A stretch of 42,423 bases of DNA. It comes from Methanobacteriota archaeon. Lineage in GTDB: Archaea; Thermoplasmatota; Poseidoniia; Poseidoniales; Thalassarchaeaceae. Made by a program: the position numbers and the translations under genes. The DNA lies in assembly GCA_002717835.1 (NCBI GenBank), contig PBBV01000022.1:1-42423 (forward strand), written 5' to 3'. This document shows, one piece after another, positions 31,452 through 40,203 of this stretch. A model generated the notes under the pieces. It saw only the letters and a program-made list of their open reading frames with translations. It searched no databases and was not told where the DNA came from. Each line of letters begins with the position of its first letter. Positions within the stretch are counted from its first letter, which is position 1.

Positions 31452-32672
31452 ATGGAGTCCGGTGATGCCCTTGCAAAGTCCGATTCCACAACGCTCCTTA
31501 CAGAGGTCGAAGTGTTAGGTTCAAGAATACACAAAATACCCTTTGAAGATACTCCTTCTTCTATCGAAGAGTGGGTAAAATACACTCAACTTTTTGAAAT
31601 GTGGGGAGATGTTCCCTTGGAACCGACCTCCTTGGAAAGTCGAAGACAGGAGATATTGATCAAAAGCATCAACGGAGCGTATCGAGTCGAGTTTTCTCAG
31701 TGGCCCGTTTCCGGCATGAGGGCTAGAATGCGGTCGAAAAATAATCGAGTTGATTGGCCAGTCGGAGGATTATCCATTAAGGGACTTGACATTGCCCTTC
31801 TGTGGAGAGATGAAACCAATTCGCCAGATGCAGAGGAGGTTATGTTGCAGCATATCCTATCTCATGATATGGTTCCAGCAGTCCAACTAATGGAAAGATG
31901 CGGTAGAGCATTGGCTTCCGCCCAGGAGGCTCTGTCCGCCCAGTGGACAGGCCCATCTGACTCTCGCGCATGGAATTCGTCAATTACTAAATTGGAAGAG
32001 GCTACAAAGAGTAGAACGCTATGGAGAGCCCCATTCAAACCTGGAATGCCCGCTATGCTTTCTCTGGGAAAGATGACTCTTGATCGTTTTTCAGAGTCAC
32101 ATGAGGGGGTAATACGGCTGCGTCCGCCCATGTGTGGTCCAGCAGATGCCGCATCTAGATCAAGGGGCATTGAATGGCCAGCCTTGAGAGATTTAGCCTC
32201 CCTCCTTTACAACCTTGGCGAAATGGCACATGGCAATGTTGGAGATGAAGAATTCCAAAGTCTAAGACACGCTGCCATAAGGGGGTGGTCTGAACATCCA
32301 GGCCGCCGAAGAACTGGGGGTGTAAAGCCCCAAAGAGCGTTGCAGATCATCGGAGGAGGATTGCCGATATGGGAATATGAACAAGCACTCTCTTCAAAAT
32401 TCGACTTTTCCGAGAACTCAAACCCAACACCTCCAAGAACGGAATATATGCTGATGAATATTCCCTCAATCCAGAGAAAATTGTTCACTATTCGAATATT
32501 CTCTGCCGCTTCCCTCGTGGGCGCCTCAACTGTAATTTTGGGCACTATAGCAACTATACTTGAGCCGACTCAGATTTCCCTCACAGCCTCTGGGATGGGT
32601 GCTCTTCTTTACATTGTGATGAATGGCCTCTATCGGTATATGGCTCCAAATCCTGAGTCGATATTCACGTGA
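31452..32672 (+). CDS. Unknown protein with C-terminal membrane hairpin, possibly a degenerate kinase fold
   Basis: I cannot name a family. The product has 406 aa from ATG 31452; TTG 31419 would add 11 residues. The N-terminal 350 residues appear soluble and the C-terminus has two transmembrane helices (about 345-365 and 372-392). A stretch near residue 245-270 (GIEWPALRDLASLLYNLGEM) looks like the 'P.RDlA.ll..l' part of APH/maltokinase-like folds, but no catalytic HxD is visible before it. This may be a degraded kinase-like protein, or the likeness may be accidental. It is divergent from the HAD gene, and its 3' end overlaps that of gpmA by 8 nt. Confidence 0.7.
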   Translation: MESGDALAKSDSTTLLTEVEVLGSRIHKIPFEDTPSSIEEWVKYTQLFEMWGDVPLEPTSLESRRQEILIKSINGAYRVEFSQWPVSGMRARMRSKNNRVDWPVGGLSIKGLDIALLWRDETNSPDAEEVMLQHILSHDMVPAVQLMERCGRALASAQEALSAQWTGPSDSRAWNSSITKLEEATKSRTLWRAPFKPGMPAMLSLGKMTLDRFSESHEGVIRLRPPMCGPADAASRSRGIEWPALRDLASLLYNLGEMAHGNVGDEEFQSLRHAAIRGWSEHPGRRRTGGVKPQRALQIIGGGLPIWEYEQALSSKFDFSENSNPTPPRTEYMLMNIPSIQRKLFTIRIFSAASLVGASTVILGTIATILEPTQISLTASGMGALLYIVMNGLYRYMAPNPESIFT

Positions 32673-33267
32673 TTTGTACGGTCTCCCACACACCTGATTC
32701 GTATCTGTAGGCCATGGGCACACCAGTCGGAATCTCTCTCTTCACAATCTCTTCAGGGTCAAGGCCCTCTATTTCCATGACAATAGAACGAAGCGAGTTT
32801 CCATGTGCGGCGACGAGAACAGTCTCACCGGATTCAAGATTTGGAACAATCTGTTCAAACAGACAGGGCAATGTTCGCTCCGATGTCATTCGAAGGCTCT
32901 CACCACCAGGAGGTATGCCTTCGTAACTCCTCCTCCACATCCTCACCTGTTCTTCTCCAAATTCTTCCCGGCATTCTTGTTTATTTCTCCCTTGAAGATC
33001 ACCGTAATTGCGTTCGTTTAGCCGCGAGTCATGTATTACTTCACCGCTCCATGAGTGATTGATGTCCAGTATTATCTCCGCAGTTCGCTGCGCCCTGACA
33101 AGCCCACTAGCATAGACGGCATCGAATTCGATTCCAATGAGTTTTTCTCCAGCACTCTTTGCCTCATCCTTCCCTTTTTCAGAAAGCTCGATATCTACCC
33201 ATCCTGTGAATCTGTTCTGAGCGTTCCAGAGGGATTGACCATGACGAATGAGGACCAATAATCCCAT
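32665..33267 (-). CDS. gpmA: 2,3-bisphosphoglycerate-dependent phosphoglycerate mutase (GpmA-type)
   Basis: The product has 200 aa. VLIRHGQSLWNAQNRFTGW carries the phosphohistidine, YASGLVRAQRTAEIIL the second conserved Arg, LNERNYGDLQGRNKQEC the Glu acid/base loop, and VLVAAHGNSLRSIVMEIEGL the second His. This is the cofactor-dependent type; most archaea use the unrelated apgM/iPGM. With pgk also in this window, lower glycolysis or gluconeogenesis genes are close together. ATG 33267 follows GAGGTGA, 9 nt after the MscS stop. Confidence 0.93.
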   Translation of the reverse strand: MGLLVLIRHGQSLWNAQNRFTGWVDIELSEKGKDEAKSAGEKLIGIEFDAVYASGLVRAQRTAEIILDINHSWSGEVIHDSRLNERNYGDLQGRNKQECREEFGEEQVRMWRRSYEGIPPGGESLRMTSERTLPCLFEQIVPNLESGETVLVAAHGNSLRSIVMEIEGLDPEEIVKREIPTGVPMAYRYESGVWETVQIT

Positions 33268-33276
33268 TCTGTCACC

Positions 33277-34368
33277 TCAGGAACGTCTGAGTCTAGGCTC
33301 GTGGAAATCAAGACCTAGAACTGTTGAGAGCTTTTTGGCCTCTACTAGGGCATCTTCACTCATCGCTCTCTGTATGTCAGATGACTGTTGAGTGTAGAAA
33401 TTCGCCTGAACGACGATGCTCGAGGATCCCATAGAGAGTATCTTGACCCATGAAGACTGTTCATTGACCGTCCGCTCGTCAGCATTCAGCATTTCTGACA
33501 TTTTCTCGCAGAAACTCTGCAACGCCCCAGATTCACTGGAAACCTCGAATTCAAATGGCATGACTACTCTTCTGAAACGTCTTTGAGAGAAATTTTCTAT
33601 TGGTGAATTCACAAGATTGGCATTCGGAACAGTGATGATTGTATCCAGACCAGTCCTGAGTACTGTCATACGCATCCCTATATCGACTACCTCGCCTTCT
33701 ATTCCGCCTACTTTTATCCAATCTCCGAGATTGAACGGCCTGTCTATTATGATCGAAAGTGCACCAAACATGTTGGATACCGAATCCTTAGCCGCCAAAG
33801 CCAGTGCAAGACCTGTGATTCCAAGACCTGCAATGATGCCATTCAGGTCAAAACCAGCAACACCAGCCACTACGAAGGCGCCTAGGACAAACACGCCCAT
33901 CCTGCCCAGCGACTCACCTATGCTCGCCAGAGATTTCTGTGATGCACTACTATCGTCATCATGAGATAGCATTTCTCCTATGGAACCAACCAACCCATAG
34001 GCGGCGAATAGGAATACGAGCATGTAAAGAGAAACAGCCGATGAGAGGGCCCCATTCACCAGATCTTCGTCCCACACGGGCACCACTACGCCATCCAGAA
34101 TCTCAATAAGCTCTACAAAGAAAACCAATGCAACCGCCAGGGAAAGTGCTCGCGAACCTCTTGTTCCTAGCATACTTTCTGCCTTTTCTCGATCAAACAT
34201 TTTTTGCATGATCTTTGGGAGTACCAACTTTCTGACAAACCGCCCAACCCAAAGTGACAGAATCCCGATGACTGCTATGCATGCTAGGGTTCCTGCAGAG
34301 AACCCCATGATACTCGCCTCAACCCCAAAGTCGGAGAATGGGCCATCGCCCGGAAGTGCTTCGCTCAT
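33277..34368 (-). CDS. MscS-family mechanosensitive ion channel
   Basis: The product has 363 aa. Transmembrane helices are at about 22-40, 70-90, 105-130 and 160-180. The pore helix is Gly/Ala-rich (GIIAGLGITGLALALAAKDS), followed by the MscS beta-domain motif IIIDRPFNLGDWIKVGGIEG with EVVDIGMRMTVLRT and TVPNANLVNSPIENFS. The C-terminal alpha/beta domain ends the protein. ATG 34368 has GAGGG upstream; the longer frame is not protein-like. It releases osmolytes on hypo-osmotic shock. It is divergent from the M14 peptidase. Confidence 0.93.
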   Translation of the reverse strand: MSEALPGDGPFSDFGVEASIMGFSAGTLACIAVIGILSLWVGRFVRKLVLPKIMQKMFDREKAESMLGTRGSRALSLAVALVFFVELIEILDGVVVPVWDEDLVNGALSSAVSLYMLVFLFAAYGLVGSIGEMLSHDDDSSASQKSLASIGESLGRMGVFVLGAFVVAGVAGFDLNGIIAGLGITGLALALAAKDSVSNMFGALSIIIDRPFNLGDWIKVGGIEGEVVDIGMRMTVLRTGLDTIITVPNANLVNSPIENFSQRRFRRVVMPFEFEVSSESGALQSFCEKMSEMLNADERTVNEQSSWVKILSMGSSSIVVQANFYTQQSSDIQRAMSEDALVEAKKLSTVLGLDFHEPRLRRS

Positions 34369-34382
34369 AGATGACCCTCGAT

Positions 34383-34405
34383 GGGGGGCCTGATAAACGC
34401 CCCCC
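34383..34405. repeat. GC-rich inverted repeat between mscS and the M14 peptidase
   Basis: GGGGGGC (34383-34389) and GCCCCCC (34399-34405) are perfect complements with a 9-nt AT-rich loop that contains GATAAAC (on the minus strand GTTTATC, TATA-like). It lies 15 nt upstream of the mscS ATG and could be a promoter-enclosing structure. Confidence 0.45.
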
Positions 34406-34468
34406 AGCACTCTTTGATGAATCACACTTCTCCGAGGGATTGAAGGATATGTCCCTGTACGTACCCCT

Positions 34469-36649
34469 ATGCAAGCGGTGATTGGGGCGTCCCGCCCAAA
34501 GATTGCAAGGGGCCTCAGAACCCGTGTAACATGCTTGTTGCTTCCATTCATGCTTTCGGTTGTGGCGCCTGCTGCCATAGCACCAGCAGCAATCGCACAG
34601 GAAACACCATCAGGAATCGAACCAACTGACATTTGGTCCGAGGAATATGCCAGTGGAATGTTTCCTTGGGGCGGCAACGCACAAATTCAATTCCAAGAGT
34701 ACCATAGCTATGATACCACAAAAGCCAGAATGCAATATCTGGCCGACACCAACCCCGACATCATATCATTCCACGAGGGACTGTTCGGAGGGTCAAATGC
34801 CCGTGGTCAAGAAACCTCCCTCGACGACTACAAGGGATGGTTCTACAACAACCCAAGCCCATGGGTAAAAATCACTTCAGGCGTGGAAAACGGGGACTAC
34901 AACCCATTCAATGGAGACGCTGGAAACTATCCCGAGCGTCCTGACGTAATGCTGGTTGGCAACCATCATGCAAGGGAATGGATGTCCTATGAGGTCCCAA
35001 TGCTGTTCTTGGAAACCATCGCATACTACTACGGCCAGGCAGGAATAGACAATGACGGAGACGGCCTGATCGATGAAGACTCCTGGAATGGGATTGACGA
35101 TGACGGTGACTGTCTGAGTCTCAATGCCTCATTTCAAGATTCTAACGGGGACGGTGTGTCATGCGGTCCAGGAGACTTAGGTGTGGATGAAGACTTTTCC
35201 GAGCAGTATATCACCGACCTCGTCGATACAAGAGAAATATACCTCATACCCATACTGAATACCGACGGGCTGATCTATGACCAAACAGAATGGCTCGCGA
35301 ACAACTGCAATGGCGCTACGACAGCCAATGCATACCAGGAGTGCCCGAGGAATGGTTGGAGGAAGAACCTCAGGGATAATACGGTGACAGGGGTTACGCC
35401 GATTCCGGATCTCGATGAAGCTGTTGATGAGGGTTGTGATGGGGTTGATTTGAATAGGAACTACCAGTTTGAATGGGGTGCACCTTTGGGTGCTACAGGG
35501 CCACTGATCCCAGGAGCCTGCTATGCGGGTGTGAATAATGATGTGTACAATGGCCCCGTCGATACCGTAGACCAGGATGGAGACCTCCGTCTAAACGAGG
35601 ATCATGTTGATGGTAAAGACGATGATGCTGATGGGCTGGTCGACGAAGATTGGCTCGGAGGTAATAGCGAACCAGAGACCAAGTTTATTCAAGATATGAC
35701 CGAGATGAACGACGACAACAACGACGGGGCATCGGATTTTAAGGCCACATTGACATGGCATTCTTTCTCGGAACTCGTTTTGTATCCATGGGGCCATTGT
35801 ACAGATTGTGAGTCCCCTGATCATGAATACCTAGTCTACCACGGGGATCAAATGGCTCAGATGACGCTGTATGAAAATCTGCAATCTTCGGATCTTTACC
35901 CAACATCTGGAGACTTTTGCGACTGGCACTATGGAGTTCACAATTCATACTGCTACACAATGGAGATCGGAAATAATTTCCATGAAAATCCAGATGACAT
36001 AAGCCATATCGCGGTGCGAAATCTGGGAGTTCCATTCTACATGGTCGAGATGGCGGATGACCCACGCTTCCGAGCGGTACACGGCCTAGAGAATATGAGT
36101 GCTAGACATTGGATACAAACTCCATCCGAGGTGGATGTACCCGAAAAGGGAGATATCCACATCGATCTGTGCCTCGATCCGTATTTCCCATTCTCCATCC
36201 AAGAAGATAGGTCATATCTGTCATGGCGCTTTGTTGAGCCCAATAGACAGCAGAACGATTACGGCCCAACGGAATGGAGACTAGTACCTTGGGAGAAAGC
36301 TCCATTCACAGCTTCCGGTGATGATTGTCAGTTGAAGGACGGCACGAACGGCACGATCCTGACCAGTGCCGTTCCAATACCCGATACATCTGTGGGGAAA
36401 CTCCAGTATCGTGCACAGCTCGGTACTACCAATGGTGCGTTCCCGTTCACATATCCGACAGTAGAGGATGGAGGGAACTACTTCGAACTCACAATGCCTT
36501 ACCGGGCAGGGTTCGGATCTGCGATTCTTTCAGTCCTAATGTTCGTATTCATCGCCGGTGTCGTTTGGGGGGGCTTGGCTTTCCTCCTGAGGACAATGCT
36601 TGACGAGGACGCGCCAGTCCTATCCCTCCCCCCGGAGGATCATGAATGA
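34469..36649 (+). CDS. Secreted, membrane-anchored M14 zinc carboxypeptidase
   Basis: The product has 726 aa. A signal peptide (about 15-43) is followed by an M14 catalytic domain: zinc motif NHHAREWMSYEV (about 165), NRNYQFEWG (substrate Arg, about 330), the third zinc His in TWHSFSELVLYPWG (about 429) and the catalytic Glu in CYTMEIGNNFHENP (about 498). Between HxxE and NRNY lie Asp-rich inserts (DNDGDGLIDEDSWNGIDDDG, and later DQDGDLRLNEDHVDGKDDDA) that look like TSP3/dockerin calcium loops. A jelly-roll-like part follows, and a C-terminal helix (about 684-708) anchors it. It frees C-terminal amino acids outside the cell. ATGA overlap couples it to the NSS transporter. Confidence 0.93.
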   Translation: MQAVIGASRPKIARGLRTRVTCLLLPFMLSVVAPAAIAPAAIAQETPSGIEPTDIWSEEYASGMFPWGGNAQIQFQEYHSYDTTKARMQYLADTNPDIISFHEGLFGGSNARGQETSLDDYKGWFYNNPSPWVKITSGVENGDYNPFNGDAGNYPERPDVMLVGNHHAREWMSYEVPMLFLETIAYYYGQAGIDNDGDGLIDEDSWNGIDDDGDCLSLNASFQDSNGDGVSCGPGDLGVDEDFSEQYITDLVDTREIYLIPILNTDGLIYDQTEWLANNCNGATTANAYQECPRNGWRKNLRDNTVTGVTPIPDLDEAVDEGCDGVDLNRNYQFEWGAPLGATGPLIPGACYAGVNNDVYNGPVDTVDQDGDLRLNEDHVDGKDDDADGLVDEDWLGGNSEPETKFIQDMTEMNDDNNDGASDFKATLTWHSFSELVLYPWGHCTDCESPDHEYLVYHGDQMAQMTLYENLQSSDLYPTSGDFCDWHYGVHNSYCYTMEIGNNFHENPDDISHIAVRNLGVPFYMVEMADDPRFRAVHGLENMSARHWIQTPSEVDVPEKGDIHIDLCLDPYFPFSIQEDRSYLSWRFVEPNRQQNDYGPTEWRLVPWEKAPFTASGDDCQLKDGTNGTILTSAVPIPDTSVGKLQYRAQLGTTNGAFPFTYPTVEDGGNYFELTMPYRAGFGSAILSVLMFVFIAGVVWGGLAFLLRTMLDEDAPVLSLPPEDHE

Positions 36650-38439
36650 GTAATTCATCGGACGAGTTCAGTGGCCGACTAGGACTGATATTTGCCACGA
36701 TAGGCGCTGCAATAGGGACGGGCAACATATGGCGATTTCCGAGAATGGTCGGAGCAAATGGCGGCGGGTCGTTTCTAGTCCCGTGGATAATATTCCTCTT
36801 CCTGTGGTCCATCCCGCTGGTTATCGCTGAATTCGCACTTGGCAAGCGATCAAGGACTGGTACAGTGGGAACATTCAGAATTTTCAACGGGCCAAAATTT
36901 GCTTGGATGGGTCTGTGGACCGCATGGATATCCACAGCGATCGGATTCTACTACGCAGTGGTTACAGGTTGGTGCATCAATTATTTCCAAAGTGCTGTAA
37001 GAGGTGGCTTAGGATCTGATGTAGACACAACTGAGGTATGGAACACCTTTTTGCAGGATCCGTCTCAGGTGATCATGTTCCAAGCTCTTGCAGTGCTTAT
37101 CACGATGGCAGCGATATGGAAGGGCGCAAAGGCCATCGAAAAGGTCAACGTGATCCTAATGGTCTCTTTGTTCATCCTACTGTTTTCAGCGTTATTCCTT
37201 GCTTTTGTCATGGACATGAATGATGGCACGCTCGACGGATTCGTTTACATGTTCAGCATACAACCTGAGTACCTTTTCGAACCTGAGACTTGGATAAATG
37301 GACTATCGCAATCCGCTTGGTCTTGCTCTGCAGGAATGGGGATGGTCATCACCTACTCGGTATACATGAGGAAGGACGAGGACACCACTCTGAATGCAGC
37401 CACCATGTGTCTCGCAAACAACAGCATCTCAATCATAGCAGGTCTAACAGTTATGATGGCTGTCTTTTCGGTTGTCGACGACCCGTTGGCCGCAGTTAGC
37501 GGAGGCAGTAGTGCGATCACATTCCTCGTGCTTCCTGAGGTTTTCGCGCAGGCTCCAGGAGGTCCAGCAGTACAACTCGCGATGGTTGCTATGTTCTTCC
37601 TTGCACTTTCATTCGCTGCCTTGACATCGATGATATCGACTGTTGAACTATGCGTTCGAAATTTCGTAGATCATGGTGTTAATAGGGAAAAAGCCGTCGG
37701 CCTAACCAGCGTTGCCATTTTTCTTTTCGGCATACCTAGCGCTGCTACTTGGATATTAGTGGACGAATCCACAGGCGTTGCTTTTCCGCAGTTCCTTGAG
37801 GTTCAAGATCACATCTGGGGGTACGGCTTGATGTTCAGTGGCCTCTTCATCGCATTTGCTATCTGGAAATATGGGTGGTCTAGGTACAAAGTATGGCAGA
37901 TGGAAAATGACGTCGTGGGCTTTTCAATGCGCGACTACCTTGATCATGGAGTCTCATCATTCAGAGACGATTTCATCAATACGGGTGACAACGACTGGTG
38001 GATAGGGAAATGGTGGGACTACATCATGTACCTCGGATTTCCAATAATGTTTGCTATTCTCATGGGCACGTTCTTTGTAGACATGCTTGTGACAGTAGAA
38101 GACCCTTGGAATCCAACAAACCCGAAAGGTATCACGATAATCCTAATTTTCTGGGGCATAACTGCGTTTTTATTCATCAGCATGAACCGACTCATGCTCG
38201 TTAACAAAGTCGTACCGACCGGGAAATCTGGATTCCCGATGTGCCTCTTGTCCGGCGAATACATACTAGAGCCAAGACCACTTTTCAGAAACGTCCCAGA
38301 GGGGGCAGACGTGCCAATCGATACCTTACCAGGTGGCAAGGACCCTTTCATCCTCAAGGTGGGCGATTCAGTACCTGAGCTCGAGAATCAGCCATTTGCC
38401 GTCTCTGGCGGCCCTGTGATGGACGCTGAAATCGTATGA
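36646..38439 (+). CDS. Sodium-dependent amino-acid transporter (NSS/SNF family)
   Basis: The product has 597 aa and about 12 transmembrane helices. The N-terminal signature IGAAIGTGNIWRFPRMVGAN gives the Na/substrate site of TM1; GGGSFLVPWIIFLFLWSIPL is TM2; SQSAWSCSAGMGMVITYSVY corresponds to TM6 with its unwound centre. The family couples Na+ to uptake of amino acids such as tryptophan, tyrosine or leucine. The C-terminal about 90 residues form a cytoplasmic tail longer than in LeuT. Start and stop both overlap the neighbours by ATGA, so peptidase, transporter and GtrA-like genes are co-translated. The substrate is not known. Confidence 0.94.
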   Translation: MSNSSDEFSGRLGLIFATIGAAIGTGNIWRFPRMVGANGGGSFLVPWIIFLFLWSIPLVIAEFALGKRSRTGTVGTFRIFNGPKFAWMGLWTAWISTAIGFYYAVVTGWCINYFQSAVRGGLGSDVDTTEVWNTFLQDPSQVIMFQALAVLITMAAIWKGAKAIEKVNVILMVSLFILLFSALFLAFVMDMNDGTLDGFVYMFSIQPEYLFEPETWINGLSQSAWSCSAGMGMVITYSVYMRKDEDTTLNAATMCLANNSISIIAGLTVMMAVFSVVDDPLAAVSGGSSAITFLVLPEVFAQAPGGPAVQLAMVAMFFLALSFAALTSMISTVELCVRNFVDHGVNREKAVGLTSVAIFLFGIPSAATWILVDESTGVAFPQFLEVQDHIWGYGLMFSGLFIAFAIWKYGWSRYKVWQMENDVVGFSMRDYLDHGVSSFRDDFINTGDNDWWIGKWWDYIMYLGFPIMFAILMGTFFVDMLVTVEDPWNPTNPKGITIILIFWGITAFLFISMNRLMLVNKVVPTGKSGFPMCLLSGEYILEPRPLFRNVPEGADVPIDTLPGGKDPFILKVGDSVPELENQPFAVSGGPVMDAEIV

Positions 38440-38915
38440 GAGACCGTCAGCGAGAGAACTACAGTTTACGTACACTTTTGGTTGAGTACGTGTATTTTTG
38501 CGCCATTGGAACATTGAATGTCATCATCTTCTTCGGCATGTACTCCGTTTCATACTCCATAGTGGGTGAAATCGAGTACCGTGCTGCGAGTGCATGGTCA
38601 GTTTCCTATCTCATAAGCTCAATAATATCACACTCAATGCATAGGTGGTTCACATTCCGTTCAATTTCCCCGTATGGCCGCAGCTTAGTCCTTACAATGG
38701 CTGTATACACGATTCTACTGATCATCTCTACACTCTCACAGGCTATTTTGGCAGACAGGATGGGTTTCGATCATCTCGCTGTCTGGGCTTTGAATACCGC
38801 TGCATTCGGATTCCTCTCCTTCATTGCATTGAGATTCATCGCATTCCCCATATCCGATGGGACCATTTCAGTCCGAGAACGCATAGAGATTGTCAAGTTG
38901 GGGCGTAGGTCTTGA
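38436..38915 (+). CDS. GtrA-family membrane protein
   Basis: The product has 159 aa and four transmembrane helices. EYVYFCAIGTLNVIIFFGMY is the first (family 'rF..vG..nt.idf..f'), and the HSMHRWFTFRS motif after helix 2 is typical of GtrA ('..n..wtF'). GtrA-like proteins take part in moving or presenting polyprenyl-linked sugars. It overlaps the NSS stop by ATGA, and the hisS start is 1 nt past its own stop. The link to uppS and phosphomannomutase elsewhere in this window is only thematic. Confidence 0.85.
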   Translation: MRDRQRENYSLRTLLVEYVYFCAIGTLNVIIFFGMYSVSYSIVGEIEYRAASAWSVSYLISSIISHSMHRWFTFRSISPYGRSLVLTMAVYTILLIISTLSQAILADRMGFDHLAVWALNTAAFGFLSFIALRFIAFPISDGTISVRERIEIVKLGRRS

Positions 38916-38916
38916 A

Positions 38917-40197
38917 GTGCAGTCGCAAAGAGCAACCATTGTGTCTGCCGCCGTGCGAGGGACTCGTGACTTCTATCCAGAGGAAATGAGAATCAGAAAT
39001 TGGTTGTTCGAACATTTCCATGCTGCAGCCCGATCTCACGGCTTTGAAGAATATGATTCACCAGTCCTCGAGAGCGAGGAACTCTATACAAGGAAGGCAG
39101 GTGAAGAGATAACAGGTCAGCTGTATAACTTCGAAGATAAAGGTGGCAGGCGCGTAGCTCTTAGACCTGAGATGACGCCTTCTTTGGCGCGGATGGTCAT
39201 GGCCAAATCGGGAACTCTACCAACCCCTATCAAATGGTATTCTATTCCGCAGTGTTGGCGTTATGAAAGAACCCAGAGGGGGCGTGGGAGAGAGCATTAC
39301 CAGTGGAATGTAGACATATGGGGAATGCAAGGCGTTGAAGCGGATGCTGAACTGCTCTCGATACTAGTACACTTCTTCCGAGCAGTTGGTCTCAAATCTG
39401 ACGATCTTGTAATCCGGGTAAGCAATAGGAAAGTCCTCGAGGAGGTCCTAGGTGAACTTGGGATCGAGGGGGAGAATTTTTTCAAAACATGCATCGTTAT
39501 TGACAAAATGGACAAACTCCCCCCCGAAGCAATAACACAACAACTTGCAGATTTAGGTCACAGTGATGATTCAATTGCGAGGATAAGGCAAGTACTCGAA
39601 ATAAAAGATCTGGACGCTCTGGGTATTGAGTTGGGTAGCAACAGTCAGGCGGTAAAGGAACTGCAAGACTTATTCTCCCTTTGCGAGTCTTATGAGATTG
39701 CGAACTGGCTGAGTTTTGAGGCCTCTGTCGTCAGGGGCCTCGCATACTACACAGGAGCCGTGTTCGAGGCTTATGACAGGAATAGTGAACTCCGAGCAAT
39801 ATGTGGAGGAGGCAGGTATGATCGGCTGCTGTCCACTTTCGGAGGCAAAAATCTACCAGCTACAGGTTTTGGATTCGGGGATATGGTAATTATGGAACTC
39901 CTTTCAGCAAAGGGCTTGATACCACATCTACCTAGTGGGAATGAGGACATAGTTATCCCTCTCGACAAAACTCTGAGGCCTGCTGCTATGTCGATTGCAT
40001 CCAGACTTAGAACGTCTGGGAGATCCGTAGATCTTGTTCTCGATGATAAGAGGATGAAATGGGCATTCAGGCATGCTTCGCGAACAGGTGCACAGAGGCT
40101 CGTCATGGTAATGCCAGAGGAATGGCAGTCTGGAAAGGTCAGAATCAAGAATCTTGAGACCGGTGAAGAGTCCGATTTTGATGTAGATTCTCTGTGA
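38917..40197 (+). CDS. hisS: Histidyl-tRNA synthetase
   Basis: This class II aminoacyl-tRNA synthetase has 426 aa. Motif 1 lies near FHAAARSHGFEEYDSPVLE; motif 2 is CWRYERTQRGRGREHYQWNV; the histidine-specific segment is GLAYYTGAVFEAYDR; motif 3 is LPATGFGFGDMVIMELL. A C-terminal anticodon-binding domain (about 330-426) follows. GTG 38917, 1 nt after the GtrA-like stop, gives a normal N-terminus (VRGTRDFYPEEM); the longer TTG frame overlaps the upstream gene. It converges with the PGF-CTERM-like gene at a 6-nt gap. Confidence 0.95.
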   Translation: MQSQRATIVSAAVRGTRDFYPEEMRIRNWLFEHFHAAARSHGFEEYDSPVLESEELYTRKAGEEITGQLYNFEDKGGRRVALRPEMTPSLARMVMAKSGTLPTPIKWYSIPQCWRYERTQRGRGREHYQWNVDIWGMQGVEADAELLSILVHFFRAVGLKSDDLVIRVSNRKVLEEVLGELGIEGENFFKTCIVIDKMDKLPPEAITQQLADLGHSDDSIARIRQVLEIKDLDALGIELGSNSQAVKELQDLFSLCESYEIANWLSFEASVVRGLAYYTGAVFEAYDRNSELRAICGGGRYDRLLSTFGGKNLPATGFGFGDMVIMELLSAKGLIPHLPSGNEDIVIPLDKTLRPAAMSIASRLRTSGRSVDLVLDDKRMKWAFRHASRTGAQRLVMVMPEEWQSGKVRIKNLETGEESDFDVDSL

Positions 40198-40203
40198 TAC
40201 AAA

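Noticed and set aside
34369-34677. 103-residue N-terminal extension of the MscS frame
   Set aside because: It is antisense to the M14 signal-peptide region; ATG 34368 has a good ribosome site and a typical MscS start.
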